NCBI GenBank assembly: GCA_964012725.1
Contig: CAXGTL010000006.1
Span: 1-45,928 of the forward strand
Length of the DNA: 45,928 bases
Source of the DNA: CAXGTL01 sp964012725
Lineage (GTDB): Archaea > Nanobdellota > Nanobdellia > Woesearchaeales > CAXGTL01
Direction of reading: 5' to 3'
A model generated the notes under the pieces. It did no database searches. It saw nothing but the letters and a program-made list of their open reading frames with translations, and had not been told where the DNA came from. The first letter of the stretch is position 1. The number at the start of each line of letters is the position of its first letter. Made by a program: the position numbers and the translations under genes. Below, piece after piece: positions 17,299 to 24,399 of this stretch.

Positions 17299-17458
17299 AG
17301 GTTTTTGGCGGAAAACCTCATAATTGTTTTGGCGAACAATTACGTTTGTTAAGCGGAAAATTTTTACGAATTTTGCGAATTCTAAGTAGAATATACAAAG
17401 AACTAATATATAAAGGTTGTGGTGCTTTAAAATATATGTTATAAAACATAATAAGCAC
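17299..17458 (+). promoter_or_regulatory. Hairpin array in ftsZ leader
   Basis: Three successive hairpins with 6-nt loops: AGGTTTT/AAAACCT (17299-17318, loop TGGCGG), TAATTGTT/AACAATTA (17321-17342, loop TTGGCG) and AAAATT/AATTTT (17357-17374, loop TTTACG). A larger one follows, GTGCTT/AAGCAC (17422-17458), enclosing TATGTT-ATAA-AACATA. They lie 3' of a TATA-like element and 5' of the ftsZ ribosome binding site, so they are probably transcribed. A second TATA-like box (TATATAAAG near 17407) could start a shorter mRNA. Function unknown. Confidence 0.5.
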
Positions 17459-17533
17459 AAAAAGTTTTTACACAACAAAATATGAGTGTGGGTATTCGAA
17501 AGATTAATAAAAAAATAAAACGAGGGGAAAAAA

Positions 17534-18607
17534 ATGGATTTTATCGTAGAAAATGCAATGAACAATGCAACAAAACAAGTAGAACAAGGAGCACAAGTAG
17601 GTCAAGCAAATATTAAAGTTGTTGGATCAGGTGGAGCAGGTAATAATATGGTTAGCTGGCTCTATAGAAAAGGTGTTAAAGGAGCTGAAATTATAGCTTG
17701 TAACACAGATCAACAGCATATCAATATAAGTGAAGCTGATAAAAAATTCCTTATTGGAAGGGATTTAACAAGAGGTCTTGGTTGTGGAGGATTTCCTGAA
17801 AAAGGATCAGAAGCTGCTAAAGAAAGTATATCAGAAATCAAAGAAGCAATAAAAGGATCTGATATGGTATTTGTATGCGCAGGTATGGGAGGAGGTACTG
17901 GAACAGGTTCAGCTGCAGTAATTGCTCAAGCTGCAAAAGATGCAGGTGCAATTGTAATCGGAACTGTAACAATGCCTTTTAACATAGAAAGAGCAAGAAT
18001 TGATAAAGCAGAATTTGGATTACAACAACTAAGACAAGTTTCTGATACAGTAATTGTTATTGATAACAATAGATTAGTTCAAATTGCTGGAAATTTACCA
18101 ATTCAGCAAGCATTTGCAGTAGCAAATGAACTAATATCTACAATGATCAAAGGAATTGTAGAAACAATCGCAGTACCAAGCTTAGTTAACCTAGATTACG
18201 CAGATGTAAAAGCAATAATGACACAAGGTGGAGTAGCTGCAATTGGAGTAGGATGCTCTGATACTAATAATAGAGTGGAAGAAGCTGTTAAAGGAGCTCT
18301 TAGCAACCCATTATTAGACATTAGTTATGAAGGTGCAACAGGCGCATTAATTCATGTATGCGGTGGACCAGATATGACTCTTGACGAAGTAAGTAGAGTT
18401 GGTGAACTAGTAACAGAAACATTAGATGATGATGCAAATGTTATCTGGGGAGCAAGAATCCTTGATAGTATGAAAGGAAAATTAACAGTAATGACAATAA
18501 TCACTGGTGTTAAATCACCATGGATTTTAGGAAAAGCAGACCATAGAAGAGCAAGTAAAGAATCAGAACAGATAAGCAGAGAACTAGGAATAGAAATAGT
18601 TAGGTAA
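17534..18607 (+). CDS. ftsZ: Cell division protein FtsZ (paralogue 1 of 2 in window)
   Basis: 357-aa tubulin-like GTPase that forms the division ring. It starts MDFIVENAMNN, then the nucleotide site IKVVGSGGAGNNMVSW (about 26-41), the GTP-binding tubulin signature GMGGGTGTGSA (about 117-127), and the T7 loop region NLDYADVKAIMTQGG with the catalytic Asp that completes the partner's active site. The C-terminal tail is short and ends SRELGIEIVR, the archaeal terminal motif. The start has GAGGGG upstream. It is preceded by a hairpin-rich leader and followed by a possible structured RNA. It is clearly diverged from the FtsZ at 32238; which paralogue is FtsZ1 or FtsZ2 needs a tree. Confidence 0.95.
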   Translation: MDFIVENAMNNATKQVEQGAQVGQANIKVVGSGGAGNNMVSWLYRKGVKGAEIIACNTDQQHINISEADKKFLIGRDLTRGLGCGGFPEKGSEAAKESISEIKEAIKGSDMVFVCAGMGGGTGTGSAAVIAQAAKDAGAIVIGTVTMPFNIERARIDKAEFGLQQLRQVSDTVIVIDNNRLVQIAGNLPIQQAFAVANELISTMIKGIVETIAVPSLVNLDYADVKAIMTQGGVAAIGVGCSDTNNRVEEAVKGALSNPLLDISYEGATGALIHVCGGPDMTLDEVSRVGELVTETLDDDANVIWGARILDSMKGKLTVMTIITGVKSPWILGKADHRRASKESEQISRELGIEIVR

Positions 18608-18622
18608 GTTTTTCATATAATG

Positions 18623-18770
18623 CAGTGGAGAGCGAATTAGCTTCACTGTACTTTTTATGTTTATATGTTCTTGCCTTCCTAATTCTTGGAAACCCCCTAC
18701 AAACTCCAGCATTTAGGCAAGGACTAATCATTTTTCTCTGCCCCTGAAAAGGGGCGGGGTGGTTTTTTCT
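18623..18770 (+). ncRNA. Candidate structured RNA downstream of ftsZ
   Basis: A GC-enriched 150-nt island in an AT-rich genome. Hairpins: CAGTG/CACTG with inner AGC/GCT (18623-18648); CTTGCC (18670-18675) with GGCAAG (18716-18721), enclosing TGGA/TCCA; and GCCCCT-GAAA-AGGGGC with a GNRA loop (18740-18755), soon followed by T6 and T4 runs. The order hairpin then T-run suggests plus-strand transcription and termination, perhaps as the ftsZ 3' UTR. I could not match it to RNase P, SRP or a known riboswitch. On the minus strand the middle hairpin is followed by ACA, so an H/ACA-like reading is also possible. Confidence 0.4.
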
Positions 18771-18800
18771 TTTATTAGTTTGAGTCATAAAACCAAAACA

Positions 18801-18832
18801 TTTATATACATGTACGTGTACACATACGTGTA
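18801..18832 (+). promoter_or_regulatory. vapBC promoter and operator-like repeats
   Basis: TTTATATA (18801-18808) lies 24 nt before the vapB ATG, a leaderless promoter. Between it and the ATG are the palindrome TACATGTA (18806-18813) and two direct copies of TACGTGTA (18813-18820 and 18825-18832), 12 nt apart. Their position over the transcription start fits an autoregulatory binding site for the antitoxin complex. Confidence 0.5.
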
Positions 18833-19068
18833 TGACTACTAAAACACTAACTATTATGGAAGATGCATATAAAATGTTGTTACAGAATAAACAAAAAGAT
18901 GAAAGTTTCTCAGATGAAATTAGAAGGATTTTGTCAAGAAAGAAATCTAAAGATTTGAGTCATTTCTTTGGAATATTGTCTGAGAAAAAAGGAAAGGGTA
19001 TGGTAGATGATTTAGAAAAAGCAAGATCAATGAACATAAAACTATTGAAACAGAGGATAAAAAGATAA
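18832..19068 (+). CDS. vapB: VapB-type antitoxin
   Basis: 78-aa putative antitoxin of the archaeal DUF217/VapB kind: a ribbon-helix-helix or AbrB-like N-terminus (KTLTIMEDAYKMLLQNKQKDESFSDEIRRIL) followed by a charged C-terminal segment that would wrap the toxin. The stop (19066-19068) is immediately followed by the vapC ATG, so the pair is coupled. Operator-like repeats overlap its promoter. Confidence 0.85.
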   Translation: MTTKTLTIMEDAYKMLLQNKQKDESFSDEIRRILSRKKSKDLSHFFGILSEKKGKGMVDDLEKARSMNIKLLKQRIKR

Positions 19069-19455
19069 ATGAAAATTCTAGACACAACATTTTTAATAGA
19101 TATGTTAAGAGGAAAAAAAGAAACATTAAAAATACTTGATACTAAAGAAACATTTCTTACAACACAAATCAATATGTATGAAGTAATAAGAGGTTTATTC
19201 TTAAAAAATATATCTTCTTCTAAGATTTTGGAAATAACAGAATTGTTTGAGAATATTAAAGTATTAAATTTAGATGATAATTCTATAATTAAATCTGCTG
19301 AAATATCTTCTGAATTAATTAAAAAAGGACAATTTATATCTGATTGTGATTGTTTGACTGCTGGAATTTCTTTAAGTAGACAAATTAATGAAATAGTTAC
19401 AAAGAATGTTAAACATTTTAGTAGGATAAAAGGTGTTAAGGTAGTTAAGTATTAA
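19069..19455 (+). CDS. vapC: VapC-type PIN-domain toxin
   Basis: 128-aa PIN-domain ribonuclease. Acidic metal ligands are visible: Asp5 in LDTTFLIDMLRG, Glu about 39 in YEVIRG, and Asp residues about 98-100 in ISDCDCLTAGIS. A final conserved position lies in TKNVKHFSRI. VapC toxins cleave tRNA or rRNA and are neutralised by VapB. Full length, no disruption. It ends with a 4-nt overlap against the convergent MazG-type gene. Confidence 0.9.
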   Translation: MKILDTTFLIDMLRGKKETLKILDTKETFLTTQINMYEVIRGLFLKNISSSKILEITELFENIKVLNLDDNSIIKSAEISSELIKKGQFISDCDCLTAGISLSRQINEIVTKNVKHFSRIKGVKVVKY

Positions 19456-19772
19456 ACTTTCTTTTCATACCTTTCATTATCTCTGCCATATTGTTTTTCA
19501 TTCATAAGTTTTTTCCACTCTGCTTCTAAATCCATTCCTTGAGAATTAGCAATGCAAGACACAGTGAAAAGAATATCAACAAGTTCTTGTTCTATGCTAT
19601 TATCTTGTTCACTTTGTTTCTTTTTTTTTGTACCATGAACATGATTTATTTCCCTTGCTAATTCACCAACTTCTTCAATAAGCCTTGCTAACATTTCATG
19701 AATTGGCCAATATTGTGGAGTGAACTGTCCAGTCCATTTATCAACATCTTCTTGCATTTGTTTTAAAGTCAT
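19452..19772 (-). CDS. MazG-type nucleotide pyrophosphohydrolase
   Basis: 106-aa all-alpha NTP pyrophosphohydrolase (single MazG domain). It hydrolyses (d)NTPs to monophosphates, a house-cleaning role in the family. Metal-binding motifs: EEVGEL (about 33-38) and EQELVDILF (about 61-69), the E-x-x-E and E-x-x-D pairs. TTTATATAA 19-27 nt upstream suggests leaderless transcription. It is convergent with vapC and lies just outside the proposed island, whose end repeat starts 49 nt upstream of the start codon. Confidence 0.9.
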   Translation of the reverse strand: MTLKQMQEDVDKWTGQFTPQYWPIHEMLARLIEEVGELAREINHVHGTKKKKQSEQDNSIEQELVDILFTVSCIANSQGMDLEAEWKKLMNEKQYGRDNERYEKKV

Positions 19773-19820
19773 AGAGTTAGTAATATAAACTTATATAAAA
19801 ATGTTTATGTGGTAGAAAAT

Positions 19821-19839
19821 TAAATGCCCCGGCCGGGAC
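19821..19839 (-). repeat. tRNA-Glu 3'-end fragment (candidate attR)
   Basis: Nineteen nucleotides identical to 27715-27733: four trailer nucleotides, discriminator, 3' acceptor strand, 3' T-stem strand, T60 and one intron nucleotide of tRNA-Glu. No matching 5' half lies nearby, so it cannot encode a tRNA by itself. A hairpin abuts it directly at 19840. Confidence 0.7.
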
Positions 19840-19937
19840 AACTTACTATTAGGTCAAAATGCCCTTATATTCCTATTTCTTACTTATGACCTCCTTGTTG
19901 TGTGTTAGATGAAGGGTATTTTGCAATAAAGTAAGTT
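19840..19937. ncRNA. Candidate hairpin RNA next to tRNA fragment
   Basis: Long-range hairpin: AACTTACT (19840-19847) with AGTAAGTT (19930-19937), an internal loop, then CAAAATGCCCTT (19855-19866) with AAGGGTATTTTG (19912-19923, one G-T pair), enclosing a 45-nt apical loop. About 20 base pairs in total, too many to be chance alone. It could be transcribed on either strand; no family recognised. Confidence 0.4.
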
Positions 19938-20026
19938 TTATGCAATTTAAAGATATCTCTATATTGGTTTTTTAAATGGTTTAATGAACTCCTCTTTAGG
20001 ATGTGGAATTAATTTATTTTTTATAA

Positions 20027-20920
20027 TTATGATTCAAAAGAATTAATTGTTGGCTTTAATTTTAATTTTGAGATTAATTCTTCATAATTTGTACGCTTTT
20101 GTTCATCTATAGTATAAGAATATAATATTGCTTCAACAACATTACAACCAAAAGATCTTCCATCCATGTTAGGAGTAGTAGTAATAATGCAAGAAACACC
20201 TCTCTTTTTTAAACTTAAGATATCATTTTTTGTGGTCGTTGTAGTAATTATTATTTTATTACTTAAGTCATAAGGGGAATATTTATAGATATAATGAAAG
20301 TCTCCTGCAATTATATCTGCATTATTAAAATACTTAACAAATTTTGGTTTTCTTATTTTTTGACTCTTACCTATTGGATAAATATACTTTTGAGGTAATT
20401 TTGTAATCAATGGTAAAGATAATCTGGCTAGGAAACTACCTATCTTAAGTGAATGAATTGGAATTGGAACTTTTAAACCAAACATGAAATCTCCATATGT
20501 CATTTTACATCCATAATTCTCAAATTCTTGAGCCATCCCACTTCTGTTACATGCACACACTAAAAATACTTTTTTATCAGTAAAATCTATTTTCAAATTT
20601 TTGATTAGATGAGATAATGCAATTTTGTCAAGGGTGTTTTTAACTCCTCCTCCATCAAATATTGGTGTTTTGATTCCTTTGATTATTTTATATGCCTCCT
20701 TTAATTTAAATTTATCTTTACCAATACCTAAACTTAAATCAATTCCTCCTAAACCAAAGGCATCTACTAAACCATCATATTTTTTCAATAATTCTCTTGC
20801 TTTTTTCAGATCTCCATCTGTACCAATACGTTCTACAAGAATTTTTTGTTGATCTAACTTAATAATAACTTTATGATTTCTATCTGATGAACCTAAACTT
20901 ATACTTAAAACTTTTTTCAT
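20027..20920 (-). CDS. 'Quinate 5-dehydrogenase'-annotated family protein
   Basis: 297 aa, soluble. The N-terminus (VLSISLGSSDRNHKVIIK ... VERIGTDGD ... DAFGLGGIDLSLG) matches a conserved family usually labelled quinate 5-dehydrogenase in Firmicutes; I recall this from memory, and the biochemical name is doubtful. CACNRSGMA and a TTTTTK motif are further landmarks. No Rossmann GxGxxG is evident. It is the last gene of the minus-strand radical-SAM cluster and overlaps the upstream methyltransferase by ATGA (20917-20920), so the two are coupled. A role in the same pathway is inferred; the substrate is unknown. Confidence 0.6.
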   Translation of the reverse strand: MKKVLSISLGSSDRNHKVIIKLDQQKILVERIGTDGDLKKARELLKKYDGLVDAFGLGGIDLSLGIGKDKFKLKEAYKIIKGIKTPIFDGGGVKNTLDKIALSHLIKNLKIDFTDKKVFLVCACNRSGMAQEFENYGCKMTYGDFMFGLKVPIPIHSLKIGSFLARLSLPLITKLPQKYIYPIGKSQKIRKPKFVKYFNNADIIAGDFHYIYKYSPYDLSNKIIITTTTTKNDILSLKKRGVSCIITTTPNMDGRSFGCNVVEAILYSYTIDEQKRTNYEELISKLKLKPTINSFES

Positions 20921-21639
20921 TTTACAATCTTCCTAATATGTCTATCAATAAATCTTAGAAAAAACCATAGTATTGGAGTAATAAATCCAAAAATATAAAG
21001 ATGTATTCTTTTTTGTGTAAAAGAAGTAATTATAAATGCAATTCCTATTCCACAAGCATAAAAATTATATGCCAGACCATCTTTTAAATTAATTTTAATA
21101 TTTTGAAGATTTTTATTTTTATAAGGAGTGATTCTTGGAATAAATCTTGGAACTCTTTTTTTATAATGTTGATACTCATTTCCCCATGAATTAAATAATT
21201 CTTTTTCTTCATATATAGTATACATAAAGCTTGTAATCAATTTACCAAAAAATAATATAAAAACTGCAATTGGAGGTCCAGCTAAACCTATACTTGTCAT
21301 AGAGATGATGTCTGAGAGGTATAATGGATTTCTTACATATGCAAAAGGTCCAGTGGTAACTAATCTATAAGTTTGAACTGTTTTTGTAACTGCTACATGT
21401 CCTGTTAAAAAACCTCCAGCATAACTTCTAAATACCCAAGCAGTTAAATTAATGATTCCAATAATCCAAAAAACTATGATCATTGTCATTTGTCTATTTA
21501 TTTTTAAATAGTCAGCAATAATATTGTAGGTATAGTTTTTTGAAAAAATTAAGGTAATTAATGCAAATGCAAAGATAAGATAACTAATAATAACTCTATA
21601 TTCAAAATTTAGTTTAAGTATTTTTTTCCAAATATTCAT
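20917..21639 (-). CDS. ICMT/PEMT-like membrane methyltransferase
   Basis: 240 aa with about five or six membrane helices. The C-terminal half carries the isoprenylcysteine carboxyl methyltransferase/phospholipid methyltransferase signature: TGPFAYVRNPLYLSD (about 93-107) and EEKELFNSWGNEYQHYKKRVPRFIP (about 143-167, the family E-E...F-G-x-x-Y...V-P-R-x-x-P pattern that holds SAM). Substrates in the family are lipids, prenylated compounds or small hydrophobic molecules. It lies 2 nt after the B12-type radical-SAM gene and overlaps the next gene by 4 nt, so a single transcript is likely. Joint action on a lipid is a guess. Confidence 0.8.
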   Translation of the reverse strand: MNIWKKILKLNFEYRVIISYLIFAFALITLIFSKNYTYNIIADYLKINRQMTMIIVFWIIGIINLTAWVFRSYAGGFLTGHVAVTKTVQTYRLVTTGPFAYVRNPLYLSDIISMTSIGLAGPPIAVFILFFGKLITSFMYTIYEEKELFNSWGNEYQHYKKRVPRFIPRITPYKNKNLQNIKINLKDGLAYNFYACGIGIAFIITSFTQKRIHLYIFGFITPILWFFLRFIDRHIRKIVK

Positions 21640-21641
21640 CT

Positions 21642-22958
21642 TTAAGGTGGATAGTCCAATCCTAGTTTATAATTCTTTCTAAAACCTAAATTGCCTCTTA
21701 AAAAATAAGCAAAAGTTCCTATTACTCCTAAATAAGAGAAATTACAAATGCCTCTCTTAATTATTGATGGATATGAATAGAATTTTTTTCTAAGCCAATT
21801 AGCTCCATCTTCCAAATCTTTTTTATTCATTAATTTTAATTTAAAAACCATATGCCTACAATCATAATGTTCCCAATTATAATCATTTATTCTTTTTTCT
21901 TTTTTTAATTTATCAAAAAGGGGAGTTCCTGGCATTGGGGTAACTATTCCCACTTGTATAAGGTCCACATTAGTTTTATTAACAAAATCATACATTTCTT
22001 TAAACACAAATTGATTATCATAATCAAAACCAAACATTAATCCTGCTTCCACTACAATGCCATATTGATGAAATATTTTTATTACTTTTTTATATTCATT
22101 TGTTATATTTTGAAACTTTTTTATATCCTTCATATTTTTTTTGTTTAATGATTCTATACCTATAAAAACACCCTTTCCGCCTGCTTTCTTAATCAAACTC
22201 ATTAATTCTAAATCATGAGTAATTTCAATACTTGCTTGGAATAATATATGTTTTTTTAATGGGATTAGTGCTTTAAACAATCTTTTGGCATATTTTGGAT
22301 CGCAAAAAATATTATCGTCCACAATATTGATTATTTTCCATGGGAGTTCTTTAAGTTCTGTTATAACCTCTTCAATAGGCCTTTTATAATATTTACTATC
22401 AAAAAAACATCTTACACTACAAAAATCACATTTATGGATACACCCTCTAGTTATTCCAAAAACATGTCCTTTTGCATAACCTTTTCTTCCTTCTGGTATT
22501 CTACAGGCTTTTGGTAATTTGAGAATAATATTTTGTTTTGAAATATACTTTTTTTGAATTTTGCCATCTTTAAAATCTTGAATTAATCTTTGCCATGAAC
22601 CTTCTGCTTGACCAATTACAACAGAATCAACATAATTAAGACATTCATCAGAAAGAAATGTGGCGTGCATTCCTCCCATTACAATAGTTTTTCCTCTTTT
22701 TTTGAACTCTGTTGCTATCTCATAAGATCTTGGTGCTAATGCTGTTACTGCAGAAATTGCAATTAAATCTGCATCGGTGTTGAAATTTATATTTTCTATA
22801 ATTTCATCAGTAAATTCTATTTCAATATCTTTTGGTGTTAAAGCAGCAACGGACAATATACCTAATTTTGAATATCTAAATATATTACTCCCCTTTGCTT
22901 TACCTTGCATTGATTTTCTATCTCTTTTTGTTGCTGGATTTATAAATAATATTTTCAT
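21642..22958 (-). CDS. B12-binding-domain radical SAM enzyme (A)
   Basis: 438 aa. N-terminal cobalamin-binding-type Rossmann domain (MKILFINPATKRD ... GKTIVMGGMHATFL ... VVIGQAEGSW, about 1-135), then a radical-SAM barrel with the 4Fe-4S motif CIHKCDFC (CxxxCxxC) and a GKGVFIGIESLN element. The C-terminal region contains LRKKFYSYPSIIKRG, seen in many members. Such enzymes methylate or rearrange unactivated carbons, for example in lipid, hopanoid or antibiotic synthesis. It is paralogous to the gene at 23091. Its start lies inside the 3' end of a small membrane ORF. Substrate unknown. Confidence 0.88.
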   Translation of the reverse strand: MKILFINPATKRDRKSMQGKAKGSNIFRYSKLGILSVAALTPKDIEIEFTDEIIENINFNTDADLIAISAVTALAPRSYEIATEFKKRGKTIVMGGMHATFLSDECLNYVDSVVIGQAEGSWQRLIQDFKDGKIQKKYISKQNIILKLPKACRIPEGRKGYAKGHVFGITRGCIHKCDFCSVRCFFDSKYYKRPIEEVITELKELPWKIINIVDDNIFCDPKYAKRLFKALIPLKKHILFQASIEITHDLELMSLIKKAGGKGVFIGIESLNKKNMKDIKKFQNITNEYKKVIKIFHQYGIVVEAGLMFGFDYDNQFVFKEMYDFVNKTNVDLIQVGIVTPMPGTPLFDKLKKEKRINDYNWEHYDCRHMVFKLKLMNKKDLEDGANWLRKKFYSYPSIIKRGICNFSYLGVIGTFAYFLRGNLGFRKNYKLGLDYPP

Positions 22959-23079
22959 TTTTTAGTATATTTTCTATTCTTCTCAAAGTTTTTCTCACAT
23001 CTTCAAAATGAATGAAGAAAATGATATCACAGATAAATAATAAAATAATTATTATTCCCAATTCTATTTCCATTATCAT
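22918..23079 (-). CDS. Small single-pass membrane peptide in radical-SAM operon
   Basis: 53-aa ORF: MIMEIELGIIIILLFICDII then FFIHFEDVRKTLRRIENILK and a basic tail. One strong hydrophobic helix (about 6-23) is followed by an amphipathic helix. It fills the 130-nt gap between the two B12-type radical-SAM genes; GGGGGC, overlapping the upstream stop codon, sits about 7 nt before the ATG, and the last 40 nt overlap the next gene's start in another frame. This layout of close spacing, ribosome binding site and coupling overlap supports a real gene, but there is no homology evidence. It could be a membrane tether for the pathway enzymes. Confidence 0.45.
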   Translation of the reverse strand: MIMEIELGIIIILLFICDIIFFIHFEDVRKTLRRIENILKNENIIYKSSNKKR

Positions 23080-23090
23080 TTTTTTGCCCC

Positions 23091-24383
23091 CTATGGTAAT
23101 TTTGTCACATCAACTTTTCTTAATTGTCCTTTCATAATAACCTTAGCAAGGTAAGGATGTTTTAATGAAAGTTTCCACCAAAATAATGTTTTTCGTGGTA
23201 ATTGTTTAATAAAATGAAGGTTAATTTCTTTATATGCATCTTTAATACCCTGTTCAAGTTCTTTGGGTGTCATATGTTTTGGTTTGAATGTAGCATTATA
23301 CCAACCATATTTTTTTAAATCCTTAGTTATTATTCTTTCCTCTTTTTCATACTTATTGTATAATTCAGTACCAGGATAAGGAGTAACAATATATAGATAT
23401 GCATCATCAAGGTCTATATCTTTAATCATTTGTGTAGTTTTCTTAAAAACATCTTTCTTATCATAATCAAAACCCAACATAAAATATGATTGCACCATTA
23501 TTTTATATTTATGAAGATTTGAAACTATTTTTTTATATTGTATAACTTTATTCTGACGTATTTTAACCCAATCAGCAGAATCTTGATTAACTGTTTGAAA
23601 ACCAATTGCTACACAATAACAACCTGACTTCTTCATAGCTTGTAATAATTCTTCATCTAGTCCAATATTAACAGGTGCTTGAGACCACCATAATTTTTTC
23701 AAAGGACGCATAGCCTTAAAAAGTTCTAGACAATATTCCCTATCTAAAAACATGTTATCATCTGAAAATATTAAATACTTTTGCTTTACCCTTTTCATTT
23801 CTTTAATTGCTCTATTAACACTCATATGTCTAAATTTTTTCCATGGCATTGATCTTAAATAACAAAATTTACAAGTATTAGTACATCCTCTAGAAGTTTG
23901 AATAGCTCCGAATGTATATTTATAAGGATATAATGAATTATCAGGCATAGGAACATCATCCATATTTACTAACTCTTTTGATTTATATATTTTTTTTAGT
24001 TTATTCTTTTCTAAATCTCTTAGTAATTTACTCCAAACATTTTCTGCTTCTCCAACCACTACTGCATCTGCATGTTTTAAACAATCTTGAGGTTTTAATG
24101 TGGCATGAACTCCTCCAAGAACTACTTTTACCCCTAATTTTTTAAATCTATCAGCTATTTTAAAAGCTGCTTGAAATGTAAAAGTTACAACTGTAATTCC
24201 AACTAAATCCCAATTTTTTGAATAGATTATTTCTTCTTCATCTTCATCAATTAACTTCACAAAATGACCCTTAGATAAAGCTGCTATTACACCTAAATTT
24301 ACAGGTGGAAATCTAATTGTTTCTGTATATCTGTAAGGTCCACCTTTGACATACCATTTAGGTTTTATTAATAATATTTTCAT
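23091..24383 (-). CDS. B12-binding-domain radical SAM enzyme (B)
   Basis: 430 aa, paralogue of the enzyme at 21642. N-terminal cobalamin-binding-type domain (MKILLIKPKWYVKGG ... VKVVLGGVHATLKP ... VVVGEAENVW), radical-SAM motif CTNTCKFC within RGCTNTCKFCYLRSMPWKKFR, IFSDDNMFLD and a CYCVAIGFQTVN element. The C-terminus (KEINLHFIKQLPRKTLFWWKL) is helical and aromatic, perhaps membrane-associating. Two such enzymes in one operon suggest two successive reactions on one scaffold. It lies between the SPASM-like radical-SAM gene (17-nt gap) and the small membrane ORF. Confidence 0.88.
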   Translation of the reverse strand: MKILLIKPKWYVKGGPYRYTETIRFPPVNLGVIAALSKGHFVKLIDEDEEEIIYSKNWDLVGITVVTFTFQAAFKIADRFKKLGVKVVLGGVHATLKPQDCLKHADAVVVGEAENVWSKLLRDLEKNKLKKIYKSKELVNMDDVPMPDNSLYPYKYTFGAIQTSRGCTNTCKFCYLRSMPWKKFRHMSVNRAIKEMKRVKQKYLIFSDDNMFLDREYCLELFKAMRPLKKLWWSQAPVNIGLDEELLQAMKKSGCYCVAIGFQTVNQDSADWVKIRQNKVIQYKKIVSNLHKYKIMVQSYFMLGFDYDKKDVFKKTTQMIKDIDLDDAYLYIVTPYPGTELYNKYEKEERIITKDLKKYGWYNATFKPKHMTPKELEQGIKDAYKEINLHFIKQLPRKTLFWWKLSLKHPYLAKVIMKGQLRKVDVTKLP

Positions 24384-24399
24384 TTTATTATCTTTCTAT

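Noticed and set aside
18600..18788. 62-codon minus-strand ORF
   Set aside because: It spans the hairpin-rich region after ftsZ and has no ribosome binding site or protein-like pattern; a structured RNA fits better.
19830..19900. Complete tRNA gene with a huge intron at the orphan tRNA-Glu fragment
   Set aside because: No 5' acceptor strand, D arm, anticodon arm or GGGTTCGAA segment is found within several hundred nucleotides upstream on the minus strand.
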